64,000 bases of DNA from Notolepis coatsorum (GCA_963971535.1 OZ020599.1:99047713-99111712), one strand, 5' to 3'. Counted from the first letter of the stretch, positions 40,621 to 53,204 are shown. The notes: generated by a model from the letters alone, not told the origin. Program-made: numbers and translations.

Positions 40621-40627
40621 GGGCCCT

Positions 40628-40761
<134 letters not shown>

Positions 40762-40807
40762 CTGCAGGCCTCTCCCACTGGGCACAGATCCACCACCACT
40801 TTATTAG

Positions 40808-40992
<185 letters not shown>

Positions 40993-41438
40993 TTTGAAAT
41001 AATTTAATTTAATCTGCAGATCAAAACAGACATGCATACGAATCAAATATTACAGAGGTTTACATTTTAGAACAACTATGGACACAAAAAGCCCACACAC
41101 ACAGACACACAAGGGCTACTGTTCATTCTCTCTGTGTGTTGTTCATTAGTCAGAGAATGATTCTTTCTTGGATCACCAGATCTGTTAATTTGATAGACTG
41201 TTTGATAATATTTGGGTACAACACCCTGGAGAGGACCTTCTACACACAGAGTGTTATGGTTGTGAAAGAAACCATGGAACGGTGCCGAGCGGCGGTGAAT
41301 CAGTTCGGCTCACGGCACACAGGAATAATTCATCGCAGAAAACAGAGAAGGGATTTCTTCCGTGCCATATTGGGCTTTTCTGATTTATTCCTGCTTGAAT
41401 TTTCGGGATCCCAGGATGGGAACTGTGAGTGTCCTTAC

Positions 41439-41784
41439 TACTAGGGCTGACCTCGACTAGATCGAAAGGAGCCGTAGTCGACGGCCAACCTCTTAGTCGA
41501 ATGCAAAAAATTCGAATATACTTTTCTTTTTTAACATTTCCAAAAGCAATGAGGCCTAGAAGCGTGGCTAACACTAATGGCGCGCATACCAGCGAGGCTA
41601 ACTGCCTAAGAAAACGGGCACAGAGGCACTGAAAGAGGATTTCACACACTAGAATGACCCCCACCCCCCAAACAAATTTAATAATTTTTATTTTATAATT
41701 GTACTTATTTTTTTGCATTCGACTATAGGCAAATTTTGGCCAATCAAAGTCGACTATACAAATCCGTAGTCGGGGGCAGGCCTA
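41439..41784. mobile_element. hAT-type MITE, family with TAGTCGA words
   Basis: The left end (TAC)TAGGGCTGACCTCGACTA faces the right end TAGTCGGGGGCAGGCCTA. GTCCTTAC lies immediately on both sides (41431-41438, 41785-41792). The interior contains repeated GTCGA/TCGAC words and no coding frame. Confidence 0.83.
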
Positions 41785-41792
41785 GTCCTTAC

Positions 41793-42073
41793 TAGGAATG
41801 GGCATATTAAAGAAAAATCCAGATCGATTGATCGCATGCTATACTCGATTGATCATGTATTACTCGAAAAGGAAAAAAATACGTATTTTTGTTCATTCAC
41901 GTTCACGTATATATGCTTAAGGAAACCAACAAACAGTTATAATCTTACACATACATGTGAAAAGATATGTAAAAAAAATTTAAAATAAAAATGCTCCCAT
42001 AAATTTTTTTTATTTCGATTCCCCCACCCCCCCCCCTGATTTTTTTCATAGCTATTACTCACGCCCATCCCTA
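41793..42073. mobile_element. hAT-type MITE, second family, sharing a target site
   Basis: Ends TAGGAATGGGCATA and (reverse complement) TAGGGATGGGCGTG, flanked by GTCCTTAC on both sides (41785-41792, 42074-42081). The left flank is at the same time the right duplication of the previous MITE. Confidence 0.87.
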
Positions 42074-42668
42074 GTCCTTACGTGTGGCTCTGAACATCGA
42101 CGTCTGTGACGGTGGTGACGGTGAGGCACGACGTTGCCTCCGGTGGGGGGAGAGAGAAAACAAAGCACTGTGCGCGTCCGATGACACAAATAGGGAGGTG
42201 TGGTGGTTACGTCATTGTTCTTTCCGTCGCGTTCCACCTCGCTTGAAATTGCAATGTATTTCCAATGGACACATGCTTAAACAATAATGTTAGTGATAGA
42301 AGGGAACTAATTTTGTGCAAAGAATAATAAAAGCTTGCCAATGTTCATGAGGCAGAATTTTTACAATAGCCGCGGGAAACTAAAGTCACGTCAGACTACA
42401 CCTCCCTATAGCTCCGTGTGGGGGCGGGAGGCATGACAATGGGCCTTTTCTTGATCTCTCCAAATCACTACTGTTGCTTTTGCATTGTCCTTACTCTCCT
42501 GTGGGAAATGAATATGTGAACTCCAGTTTGCAGTTACAGTCAGGGAAGGCTCGATTGTCGACCAGGTCGATGCAATTCCGTGTCCTTGTTCATCATCTCA
42601 TTTGTCTCCAGAGCAGAAAGCTCCCCGCTCTGATTCCAGTCACTCACGGTGTTCTCCTTTTTTCTTGC
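42074..42668. other. presumed grm4 5' intron
   Basis: No coding content recognised. Ends in a polypyrimidine tract CTCCTTTTTTCTTGCAG. Confidence 0.5.
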
Positions 42669-42670
42669 AG

Positions 42671-43247
<577 letters not shown>

Positions 43248-43775
43248 ATGGCTCTGCTAGAAGGCTCTGAGAGGGCCCGGGTCGGAGGCCTCTGTCACGC
43301 GTTGTTATCCCTGGCCTGCCTCTTCTCTGCCGCGGCCCAGGCGGCCAAGCCCAAGACGCCCGGCCACACGCACCTCAACTCCATACGCATCGACGGGGAC
43401 ATCTCCCTGGGCGGCCTGTTCCCGGTGCACGCGCGGGGGAACGACGGCAAGGCCTGCGGGGAGCTGAAGAAGGAGAAGGGGATCCACCGGCTGGAGGCCA
43501 TGCTGTTCGCCCTGGACCGCATCAACAACGACCACGAGCTGCTGCCCAACATCACGCTGGGGGCGCGCATCCTGGACACCTGCTCGCGGGACACCCACGC
43601 CCTGGAGCAGTCGCTGACGTTTGTCCAGGCGCTGATCGAGAAGGACTCCACCGACGTCAAGTGTCTGAGCGGGGGGCCGCCCATCATCACCAAGCCCGAG
43701 CGGGTGGTGGGGGTCATCGGGGCGTCGGCCAGCTCCGTGTCCATCATGGTGGCCAACATCCTGCGTCTCTTCAGG
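43248..43775 (+). CDS. grm4: metabotropic glutamate receptor 4, first coding exon
   Basis: Encodes the first 176 residues of a group III mGluR, a class C GPCR that couples to Gi/o at presynaptic membranes. ATG at 43248 starts a signal peptide (hydrophobic core [18 protein letters not shown], residues 15-32). The ligand-binding venus-flytrap domain follows: [20 protein letters not shown] (44-63), [16 protein letters not shown] (70-85) and [20 protein letters not shown] (101-120, with an N-glycosylation site at 101). [17 protein letters not shown] (144-160) and [14 protein letters not shown] (162-175) complete the exon. Lys77 and Arg81 and the serines at 162-163 correspond to glutamate-contacting positions of the family. 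The [14 protein letters not shown] and THALEQSL wording favours grm4 over grm6, 7 and 8. The exon ends in phase 0 at AGG|GTAAGT (43775/43776), the same place (ILRLF-K/R) as in mammalian genes. GC content is far higher than the surroundings. Intact and probably functional. Later exons lie beyond the window. Confidence 0.93.
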
Positions 43776-43781
43776 GTAAGT
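43776..43781 (+). other. grm4: splice donor of grm4 exon
   Basis: GTAAGT directly after codon 176. The frame continues open to about 43850 but loses all homology after the donor. Confidence 0.9.
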
Positions 43782-43925
43782 TCCTTTTCCTGCGCGAGTG
43801 TAACGGATGGTACCGCGAAGTGCAGTCACGAAGGACTTCAGATGTTGTGAAGTGGCCGGTGGTGAGTAGCGGTACTACGGGTTAAACTCAAAAGACACAT
43901 AGACACGTTACAAAGCAGTGAATTC

Positions 43926-43995
43926 ACCTCTTGGTATAGCGGTCTGTGCTGTTGCTCGCGGCGTGGGGGAGACCCGGGTTCGAAACTCCCTCGGG
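43926..43995 (+). other. tRNA-like sequence in grm4 intron
   Basis: A box TGGTATAGCGG (43932-43942) and B box GGTTCGAAACT (43977-43987) with tRNA-like spacing. The acceptor stem does not close. It is probably a tRNA-derived SINE head or tRNA pseudogene; no SINE body of family A or B follows. Confidence 0.6.
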
Positions 43996-44792
43996 GCATC
44001 GAAGTTTAAGGTGACGATGTCACAACCGTTACACGAGATCCGCTTGTCATTTCTGTTTGTCTTCACCTTGGATGTCTTTTCTTGGTTGATCGCTTGGTTG
44101 GTTGGTTGGTTGGTTGGTTGGTTGGTTGGTTGGTTGGTCGGTCGGTCGGAAATGATATCACATACTATTGCTCGGTGGCAGAGTCTCTATACAGTATCGC
44201 CCATTCAGGAGTGCAGTGTCTCCTCAGTGGAGAATCTGTATGGCCCTCTAGTAAAGCTACGCTAATAGAAAGACTGACGCTGACATTTGACGTTGTTGCA
44301 CTGGTCAGACATTAGATCGGAATCAATAGTAAATAATTGTATGAAAAAGAAACACAGATTAAACCCATTCCCTTCATTTTGTCTTTTTTGTTGACCTTTC
44401 TGTTTCCCTCAGATGGATAAGTCACTTTAGATTCAGTCGTTCTTTCCCCCCACTGGTCAGAGAGCCGAGGCTGGTCATTACTCCACTAATGGCATCAATT
44501 TGCCGAGAGTCCTTAGCGATGCTCTCCTCTAATTAATGCGAGGAAGCCATGCATGTCGGCGTCTTAACTGTACTGCAGGAGATAGAACGAGATCGTGTCC
44601 ACGTGATGTCGGCACCCTGGGTGCAAACATCATGTGAAAAATTCGCAAAGCGAAGCAAAAACAGAACATGACAGGACTTTTGGTGAAAAACCACAAGCCA
44701 AGCTAATGAGCAGAAGCACTGTGTCAAAACACGTGGTAATGATAACAACCAATTAAAAATGGGAACACGGCCGAGAAATCACATCGTGTTGT

Positions 44793-45063
44793 TTAACCCT
44801 TTCACTACCACACTACCAAAAGGGTTAACCCTTTCACTGCGACAATACAGAAGGTTAACCCTTGCACTGCCACGCGACAAAAGGTTAACCCTTTCACAGC
44901 CACACTACAGAAGGTTAACTCTTTCACTACCACACTACAGACGGTTAACCCTTTCACTACCATACTACAGAAGGTTAACCCTTTCACTACCACACTACAG
45001 ACGGTAACCATCTGTAGTGTGGCAGTGAAAGGGTTAACCTTCTGTAGTGTGGTAGTGAACGGG
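44793..45063. repeat. 30-bp unit palindromic minisatellite, third copy
   Basis: About seven direct units of TTAACCCTTTCACTACCACA/CTACAGAAGG followed by two inverted units ending at 45063. Same family and layout as 12459-12656. Confidence 0.88.
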
Positions 45064-45366
45064 TGGCCTATAGGAAAGTGCAATCAATATTTACAGAGGA
45101 CCATGCACAGAACATCCCCCTGGGCGCTCTCTGTGTCACCCTTACCATCTTTTACCCAATTCAGCCTATGGAGCAGCTTCAGACTTTATACTTGCTGACA
45201 TCACACGTTTGGGTTTTAGCACACAATCGTCTAAGACCATTAGGAATAACATTTATATGAATTCTTAAATTGGGCGTAGTGCCCCTTTCATCGTGGATTA
45301 TTTTGTGACCTGGTTCCAAATCATGTCAATGACAATCTGAAAGAAAGCTAAGTAGCTACTGGTTAA

Positions 45367-45786
45367 AGCTGCAGTAGGCAACTCTGGAGAAATGAGTAAG
45401 AGTGAGTTAACCTGCCCATCAGAATTAGAGCTCAAGCCCATGCACGCACAACAAAGGTTTTCCACAGACTCCTAGAGGCACCAGCAGGCAGCTTATACTG
45501 AATTAGGAAGAAAAAAATATATAGACACATATATACTGTATATATTTCCCAGCCTCTGATCGGCCGGCGGTGTGTACCTCTGGACGAGGAACACAACAGT
45601 GGTCTTCGCTTTCTGATTCGACCCTGGGAACAATACTTGTACAAATGTTTGTATTATTATTATTCAGCTTAAAACTGCTGGTGGTCAGTGGGAGTATGTG
45701 GAAAACTTTTGTTGCACGTGCATGTGCTTGAAATGTGATGCAGTCAGAGCTTGCTCTATTTCTTGCAAATTTCGCCTACCACCGCT
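45367..45786. mobile_element. 420-bp MITE with TTAA target duplication
   Basis: Ends AGCTGCAGTAGGCAAC and (reverse complement) AGCGGTGGTAGGCGAAA. TTAA lies on both sides (45363-45366, 45787-45790). A TTAA duplication points to the piggyBac or Kolobok groups. No coding frame. Confidence 0.85.
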
Positions 45787-45790
45787 TTAA

Positions 45791-46711
45791 GATGCTGGAA
45801 TTCATCAACATTTGACATTAATGTAGGTTGTACCAATGAACGAATTAATGAACTAAATGTGACCAGGGACAGACTCTGGGTCCTTTAGAAGGGTCTTCAA
45901 TTCAATCTATATCTTATGAATCATGCTGTAACACACTACTCATTCCTGAGCTAGGGCTTCAAAGAAACTGTAGCCATTTCTCCTGCTATGCATAATGACT
46001 ACTTTACCCAGAAAGCAATGTAACCCCCCCACCCTGACTTGACACCTTCAGTCTGAGAGCAGCCCTGTTACTTGTGAGCCCGCTTCTATCCCCAGCCCAT
46101 CAGGATGCTTAATGACGATGCTTAATGACTCTATGCAACACTAACCCAACCATCTATCAAATCATAGCACTGATTGGACACAAAATAAGTGATGAAATAG
46201 TCAAACAGGTGAAACAAGCTAAATAGTTTCCCATCACAATGGACTGTACTCTTTGAAAGTTGCACATTTGTAATAAAAAAAAGTTTATTTAGTATATTTT
46301 TTGTTCGCGCCAGATTATTAGTAACATAATGGAGATGAACACTGGTTGGGGGCCCCTCCTAAGAATTATTAACTAGGACCCCAATATACCCTAGCAGCAC
46401 CACTGCACACACACACACACAGAAAGGGAGAATGGCTTTGCTCCCCTTTGCGTAATTCACTCAAAGCTTGGGCTGTCGTTGTGGGAGAGACATGATCATA
46501 ATGAGCTTTTAATGCACATGAGTCTCCTGAACAATTTAAAACCAAGCGCGAGTCGATCAGAGCTTCGTATACGCTGATATATGGTCACTTTTCCGCACCT
46601 AACCTTACCGGTGAATGCGCCATGCCTGCGGATTCCCGGATATCAACATTATCTGGCCATCCTCAGTAAATAGTATCAAACTCCACTATCACCAGAGATG
46701 GGACGGGCGCT

Positions 46712-46717
<6 letters not shown>
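45791..46717. other. presumed grm4 intron, unassigned
   Basis: No gene recognised. Only a short CAGGATGCTTAATGACGATG word (46101-46120) recalls an L2 RT C-terminal end (AIRMLNDD), so a tiny LINE relic is possible. Confidence 0.5.
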
Positions 46718-46745
<28 letters not shown>

Positions 46746-46843
46746 TTTATGCTTATAGCAGACTTAATGATTTTAGAATATTTGAATATGAAGTTAAATC
46801 AACTATGCAGTTCGTTTTTATAGTGTAACGTTTGGCTACTAGA

Positions 46844-46932
<89 letters not shown>
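46844..46932. repeat. (GA)n microsatellite
   Basis: About 44 GA units. A shorter CA tract lies at 46718-46744. Confidence 0.97.
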
Positions 46933-46935
<3 letters not shown>

Positions 46936-47225
46936 CAGACTCCGTTATGCACCACTCAGTCTGACTTGAGGAGCACTCGCTGGACTTAATTATATGCACA
47001 CTGCCAGTCAGGCTTGCCTGATTCAGGTACAATTTAACACACACGGTTCCAAGATGACGGTTTCACACCGCCAAAAAAAGTAGCCAACTGGGTTTGTTTG
47101 CTCGGAATGGAAATTAGCTGTAAGTTCTGCGGGTCTCCCTCCGTCTCCCACACTTGAGACCTGAGTATTTAACGACAGCCCTCCGACACAACCTATTTCT
47201 GAATCGCGCAACATTTTCGGCTTTT

Positions 47226-47721
47226 TTTTTTTTTTTTATTGATCTTTTTCCCCCTCCATTTTCCTCCGATTTTCTCCCATCCCAATGTTAGTCGTTATGC
47301 CAATTCCCAGTCCCTTCCTGGTCGCTGCGCACTTACCCCCCACAGTCAGATCATCTGGGAGAGTGGAGGCTACCACATGCTTCCTCCGACACACGTCCAG
47401 CCAATCACCGCTTCTTTTCACCTGGCAGCGCGGATTCTCATCGAGAGGGCGTAGCGTGTGGGAGGACCACACTATCCCCCTCGAGTCCTATCCGCGCTTA
47501 GCAGGCGCCCCGACCGAACTGTAGGAGTCGCTGTTTACAACGACCCGGACCCACCCCGCCAGCTTCTCCCACCCTCTGATACAGCCAATTGTATCAGTGC
47601 AGACGGCCAGCCAAGCTGGTGACAACCCCGGAGCTGTGAGCTGGATTCGAACAGGCGAATCCAGCTCACAGCTCCGGGGTTGGTGACGAACGCAATCTCC
47701 GCTCGGCCACCTAACCGCCCC
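47226..47721 (-). mobile_element. tRNA-derived SINE (family B)
   Basis: T-rich 3' end on the left, tRNA-like head (CGGCCACCTAACCGCCC) on the right. Flanked by CATTTTCGGCTTTT at 47212-47225 and 47722-47735. Near the head, a 20-bp stretch around 47621-47690 (CCGGAGCTGTGAGCTGGATT and its inverse) forms a local palindrome absent from the other copies. Confidence 0.92.
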
Positions 47722-47884
47722 CATTTTCGGCTTTTCTGAGGAATGTTCTCTGCCGGCACAACCCGACCTAGACCGCGCCGGGTCACAAATGCTTTGATAA
47801 CGACAAACAAATCTGCCCAGCTGTTTCAGAATAATTCACGTGATATATTATTCATGAGCGTCTGACAGATTCCTGCCTGCTAGC

Positions 47885-48240
47885 GGTGTGTCGGTCGCAA
47901 ACGAAGCGGCTCTTAGAGCCGAATCTTTAAAGTGAACGACGGGGGCCCGCTCCCGATTGAAAGCCGATTCGTTTTTCTCCTATTTTCTTCTGTTAAAACT
48001 AAGCTAAGCTTGTACTTTATAATCACATTTTTGGAGCACTCTGCTCCATGTTGAGTACTGTATGTAAATAAAGCCATAGAAATAATAGACATTTGATGTT
48101 TTTTACATTAGTAATTCATTTTACACATACTTTTACATTCATTTTGGTAATACATTTATTTAAGTAACAAAAAATCCGAAAGAGACGGATCTTTTTAGTG
48201 AGCCGAGCCAAAAGAACCGGCTCTCTAAAATGAGACAGAA
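47885..48240. mobile_element. MITE with GAGCCGGCTC-type ends, copy 1
   Basis: The left part has GCGGCTCTTAGAGCCGAATC TTTAAAGTGAACGAC; the right end is ATCTTTTTAGTGAGCCGAGC CAAAAGAACCGGCTCTCTAA. The interior (TAAGCTAAGCTTGTACTTTA, GGAGCACTCTGCTCCATGTT) is shared with the split copy at 52883-54388. Non-coding; likely a hAT-related MITE. Confidence 0.75.
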
Positions 48241-48377
48241 TTTCCATCACTATGCCTGTGCAATGATAAAGCATTACATCACGCGTAGGAGTGGGTTATG
48301 AGAATTATACCATGCCTAGGGGTGGTCGTTAGAAAAAATAAAAGAGAAGTTGCCTCCATGTGGAAGCAGTTCTCAAG

Positions 48378-48551
48378 TGCATCCAACTGTTCTCAGTAAG
48401 ACATCCAACAAACTAACACATCCAACTGTCTCTCAACTAAGACATCCAACAAACTAACACATCCAACTGTCTTTCAACTAAGACATCCAAAAAACGAACA
48501 CATCCAACTGTCTTACAACTAAGACATCCAACAAACTAACACATCCAACTT
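48378..48551. repeat. ~47-bp tandem repeat, about four units
   Basis: Units of CATCCAACTGTCTCTCAACT AAGACATCCAACAAACTAAC with minor changes. Confidence 0.9.
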
Positions 48552-48701
48552 TTCTTATTTTAACCTACTTTCTATAGAACTTCCTTCTTAGATACTTTTA
48601 TAGAAAGTAGGTAAAACAAAAACAAAAACAGTTTTCTTTGCCCTATAGGGGAAAAACACAAGTTTTCTTTGCCCTATAAGAGGGAATATTTAAATTTTGT
48701 T

Positions 48702-49087
48702 AAACCCACTTTCTATAGAAGCAGCTGGGAGGTGCGCTGTTTTAAGTGAGTGTGGATTATTGAATTGATTGATTGATTGCTAATTTTATTACTGTCCGCC
48801 TTGTTTCCAACTGGTTAAGCTTGGCGACTCTTTCGAAGTCGCTCTCTTTTGAAGTTGGTTAAGGTTAGAGTTTGGAATCAGGGCTGGTGGTCTATCGCCC
48901 TGCACTAAAGACAAACTCTAACCTTAACCAACTTCGAAAGAGAGCGACTTCGAAAGAGTCGCCAAGCTTAACCAGTTGGAAACAAGGCGGACAGTAATAA
49001 AATGTGCAATTAATCAATCAATCAATTCAATAATCCATGCTCACTTAAAACAGCGCACCTCCCAGCTGCTTCTATAGAAAGTAGGTA
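48702..49087. repeat. long near-perfect palindrome (about 173-bp arms, 37-bp loop)
   Basis: The left arm 48702-48874 (starting TTTCTATAGAAGCAGCTGGG) is the near-exact reverse complement of 48912-49087 (ending CCCAGCTGCTTCTATAGAAA). Only a few mismatches and one small indel occur, near the ATTGATTGATT region. The outer word CCTACTTTCTATAGAA also occurs as a smaller inverted pair at 48558-48615, so this looks like a fold-back element. It would form a stable cruciform or hairpin RNA. Confidence 0.93.
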
Positions 49088-50305
49088 AATTCTTTTTAAA
49101 GAAATTTGCAATTAATCAATCAATTTGCACGATTTTTTTTGTTCTACAATGACTCATGACCCATCAATTACATAATCCAACATTGTTTAAGAAACTAACA
49201 CATTCGCCGTGACAATCGTTTTTCATTTAGTCTTTATGACCCTATCAACATATCCTTTCGTAACGTTTACTGTCCGGCGTGTCTGCCATCTTGCTTTCAC
49301 TTCTAAAAACGTGAACGGCGGATTGATAGCAATTCGGTTGTGGGCGGGTCCTGGGACCAAGAGCGTGGGGTTATGACAAATACCCACGTGTAACTTGACT
49401 GTTTCAGCCAATCAGAATCGAGAAATTTGCATGCCGTTGTATAATATCGCGCAGTCTTCATTAAATATGGTATTAGGGGTCCAGGGTATTGCTTTATGTA
49501 CCTGTGGCTATTAAGTGTGACTGGTGTGTAAGTGTGTGTGTGTCTGTGTGTGAGTGTGGAGGGGGTTGCCATGAGGGGGCTTTTGATGAGCCTGGAGAGA
49601 AGCAGTGTGAGCCAGCCGTGGTGAGAGGCGAGGATATCAGGCCCTTTCCATGTTCCTCTTTCTATTTATTTATTTATTCATTTATTTATGTTACACCTCC
49701 AGTTATGTTCCAGTCATTACAGTTTGGAGTCAACTACATCACTAACCTCCACCACCACGAAGGACCCAAGGCCCTATGATTGGCTGATTCCGTTGCCACG
49801 GAAACCAATCTGAAGAGATTGTAACCCCTCTCTATCTCCCGTCAGTTATTGCTCAGAGTGATTTATTTTTCATTAATATTGAATATTTGAAATGTAAATG
49901 TGGGAAAACTTTTCAATCTTCCGACTAGTCTAAATTATAACATTGTGTTTCAAATTAAAATGCATGTTTTATTAACTTTTCCACTTTATTATTCACATAT
50001 TCAGCCATTTATTCACTTTTAATCATTTCCTTTTCCCCCCAAGCTTATTTGCGTACAGTCAATACCCCGCAGACCTTGACTACATGTCGCTGATATTAGG
50101 GTTGGCTACTTGGCACAGCTTGGACTATTGTAGCGACTTGTCTGTTTGACAAATGTGCCCAAACCTAAGGGTTGCCGACTTGGCACAGCTGGACTATTGT
50201 AGCGACCTGTCTGTTTGACTAATGTTCACAAACTTTGCAATGATGATGTGCAAGAACATTCAGAAGCACGTGCAGATCAACCCACTAGTCTGTCGGCCTC
50301 TCACA
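49088..50305. other. presumed grm4 intron, unassigned
   Basis: No gene recognised. Contains a short (ATTT)n (49660-49690) and a local duplication of GACTTGGCACAGCT...GGACTATTGTAGCGAC (50105-50220). Confidence 0.5.
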
Positions 50306-50662
<357 letters not shown>

Positions 50663-50819
50663 GCTGCTGTGAGATGAGCTATATGTCTGTATCAAGATAG
50701 GTCAAGGATGCTGACAATGCTTGTGCATGATAGTTGGTTTTGTATGCTTTAAGAAGACAGGAATCGATCCGCGAAATGTATATTTAATCTCCTTTTCTAT
50801 GCGGTCAAATATCTATCTA

Positions 50820-51377
50820 TATATGTATTATTCCAACTTATACAAATCAGAATTGGTTTTCGATCATAATAAAATGGATACATTTCTTGATCAAATTAAC
50901 CTACCTAAACTCTCAGAGGAAGACACTAAACAGTTAGATACACCTATCACACTAGAGGAACTTAGCGAGGCTATATCGGAATTGCAAAGTGGGAAGGCTC
51001 CCGGATGGGATGGTATTCCACCAGAACTTTACCTCTCATGTTGGGAAGCAATTGGACCCCTATTACTGGATATGATTTTATACTCAATCAAAGAGGGGAA
51101 CTTCCCCAGGGACGTCAATATGGCACTCATATCTGTCCTCCTTAAAAAAGACAAAGACCCCACCGAATGTGGTAGTTATAGACCCTTAAGCCTCCTCGGA
51201 ACCGATCTTAAGCTGTATGCTAAGGTACTAGCCATCAGACTTCAAAAGCATATGACAGCTCTAGTTCATCCTGGTCAGACAGGCTTCATAAGAGGCCGCC
51301 TGATCACGGATAATATTAGACGATTACCACATGTGATAGACAACAGCAAGGATGTCGTGCCTCCTACAGCTATATAA
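50820..51377 (+). mobile_element. L1-type LINE, internal RT fragment
   Basis: The frame reads FLDQINLPKLSEEDTKQLDT, PITLEELSEAISELQSGKAP, GWDGIPPELYLSCWEAIGPL, NMALISVLLKKDKDPTECGS, YRPLSLLGTDLKLYAKVLA, HPGQTGFIRGRLITDNIRRL. These are the fingers and motif 1-2 region of an L1-clade ORF2 RT, with no frameshift over about 180 codons. It is cut before the catalytic FxDD, so it is inactive. Both boundaries are abrupt. Confidence 0.92.
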
Positions 51378-51390
51378 AAAATAAAGAGTA

Positions 51391-51600
51391 TGTTATCTCC
51401 GTTTCCAATATTTCGATAATAAAACGGGCAGTTTTACGCACTTGAATAACAGGTATATAGGCTTGAGGTGGACAGCGCTGGTGCTGAAATGACAAACACG
51501 CATTGCATGAAATAAAAGCACCAGTTTTATTTCAAAATATTGGAAACGGAGATAACATTCTATGTTATCTCCGTTTCCAATATTTCGAAATAAAACTGGC
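51391..51600. mobile_element. palindromic MITE plus an extra half copy
   Basis: TGTTATCTCCGTTTCCAATA at 51391 is inverted at 51557 with about 38-bp arms, making a 167-bp element. A third arm in the left orientation follows at 51563-51600. Non-coding. It abuts the L1 fragment. Confidence 0.82.
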
Positions 51601-52882
51601 AAAAAAAAAAGCCATTCAAACATCTCTCTTGGCACGGGGCGAGTGGTCAGAGTAAAATGCAGATCGGCGTCACATTAAATGCAGTTCGATGTCAACCAAA
51701 ACGCCGAGCAGCGTTTTGTGTGACACCAAGTCAGCGGCGCGGATGTCCGCGCGTCAGAAAATAGTAGCTTCGCACCTGTGGGTCTGCTGTCCGCTGAGAT
51801 CAAAGCTCAAAGAGCCGCGCAGACCTCCGTGGAGTCTGCTCTGTGTACAGTCTGCTCGACTATGGGAGGGCCTTAAGATAGTCTCGAAATATCTTAAAAT
51901 ATGAATTATTATATTAGGCAAATGAATCTCTTCTTTTCTCGATGTTAGTCTCTTTCAAGTCAAATTGCACACAGTCAGTCTCAGAGTGGTGATGATGACA
52001 GAGAAATCTAGAACATTAGCTATTGACGCCTGGCGCCATTCTCTGATTGGGTCTCAAGTTTGTCAACACGATGTAACACGGCGTGAACACCAATCAATCA
52101 AGTGCGCTAAGCCTCACTACCTGCCTTTTTGAAACTCAAATAGCCTATTTTGATTGGATTATTAGATTCTAATGCCTTGCCCGTGCAGCTAAAATGCAGT
52201 GAATGATTGACAGCTGGCCATCAATGTGTTATGGGATCAGGGTCAGAGAGCTGTCACTTGGACATTTTTGAAGAAAAAATTCATTCACTGGCATTGTTTT
52301 TTTCACAGAGGAAAAATTTCGAATAATTTGTTATTTATTTTTATATATAAATAAAAAATAAACAAAATTATTTGTCTTTATACTAGTGAAGCACTGCCTC
52401 ACTAGTAGTCATGCAATAACCTCCACTGGTCCAGACGACATTTTGGCCAATGCATTCCGCCTCCTTCACTCCTCACACAGACTGTTTACCTTCTTGTTCC
52501 TGTAGGAATCACTTGTTCTTCAATATTTGAAAGACCGCATTTTTTGTGGAAGGAATACTGGGTTAGGGTTTTGAGGGCGAAATACAAATGTTCTAGATAA
52601 AAAAAAAAAATACTGAACAAACATCTATCTTTTTTAACCTTTTCTGGTCCATGAACCGTGATGTTTCAGCCTAAGGTAATTTGCACTCAGCATCAGCATC
52701 AAAGTTAGAACGCTTCAATCCACTCAGCCGGCCAACCAGCATACAGGTGAAGCACTTTCTGACAAGCAAGTTTTCTTCGGTCAATGAGTATCCAATCTCG
52801 GAACCCGCCGGCAATCGTCTTTTGTTTCTTGTTTTACTGACAGTGATGTTTTTTGGTCTTGATGGGAATTCCGTCTCTTTTT
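51601..52882. other. unassigned DNA
   Basis: No gene or repeat family recognised. AT-rich around 52320-52380. Confidence 0.5.
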
Positions 52883-53204
52883 AGAGAGCCGGTTCTTTTG
52901 GCTCAGTTCACTAAAAAGAGCCGGCTCTTTTGGCTCAGTTCACTAAAAAGAGCCGGCTCTTTCGGCTCAGTTCACTAAAAAGAGATGGCTCTTTCGGCTC
53001 AGTTCACTAAAAAGAGCCGGCTCTTTCGGCTCCTCCGATTTTTTTGTTGCTTAAATTAATTTATTACCAAAATGAATGTAAAATTATGTGTAAAAAACAT
53101 ACATTATATCGAATGTTTATTATTTATATGGCTTCATTTACGTACTCAACATGGAGCGGAGTGCTACAAAAAATAAATGATAAAGTACAAGCTTAGCTTA
53201 AGAA

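Noticed and set aside
43295..43829. Antisense frames opposite the grm4 exon
   Set aside because: GC-rich shadow frames of the real exon on the other strand.
43776..43850. Open frame continuing past codon 176 of grm4
   Set aside because: Homology stops exactly at a consensus GTAAGT donor, so this is intron.
43926..43995. Functional tRNA gene
   Set aside because: A and B boxes exist but the acceptor stem does not pair and no clear terminator follows.
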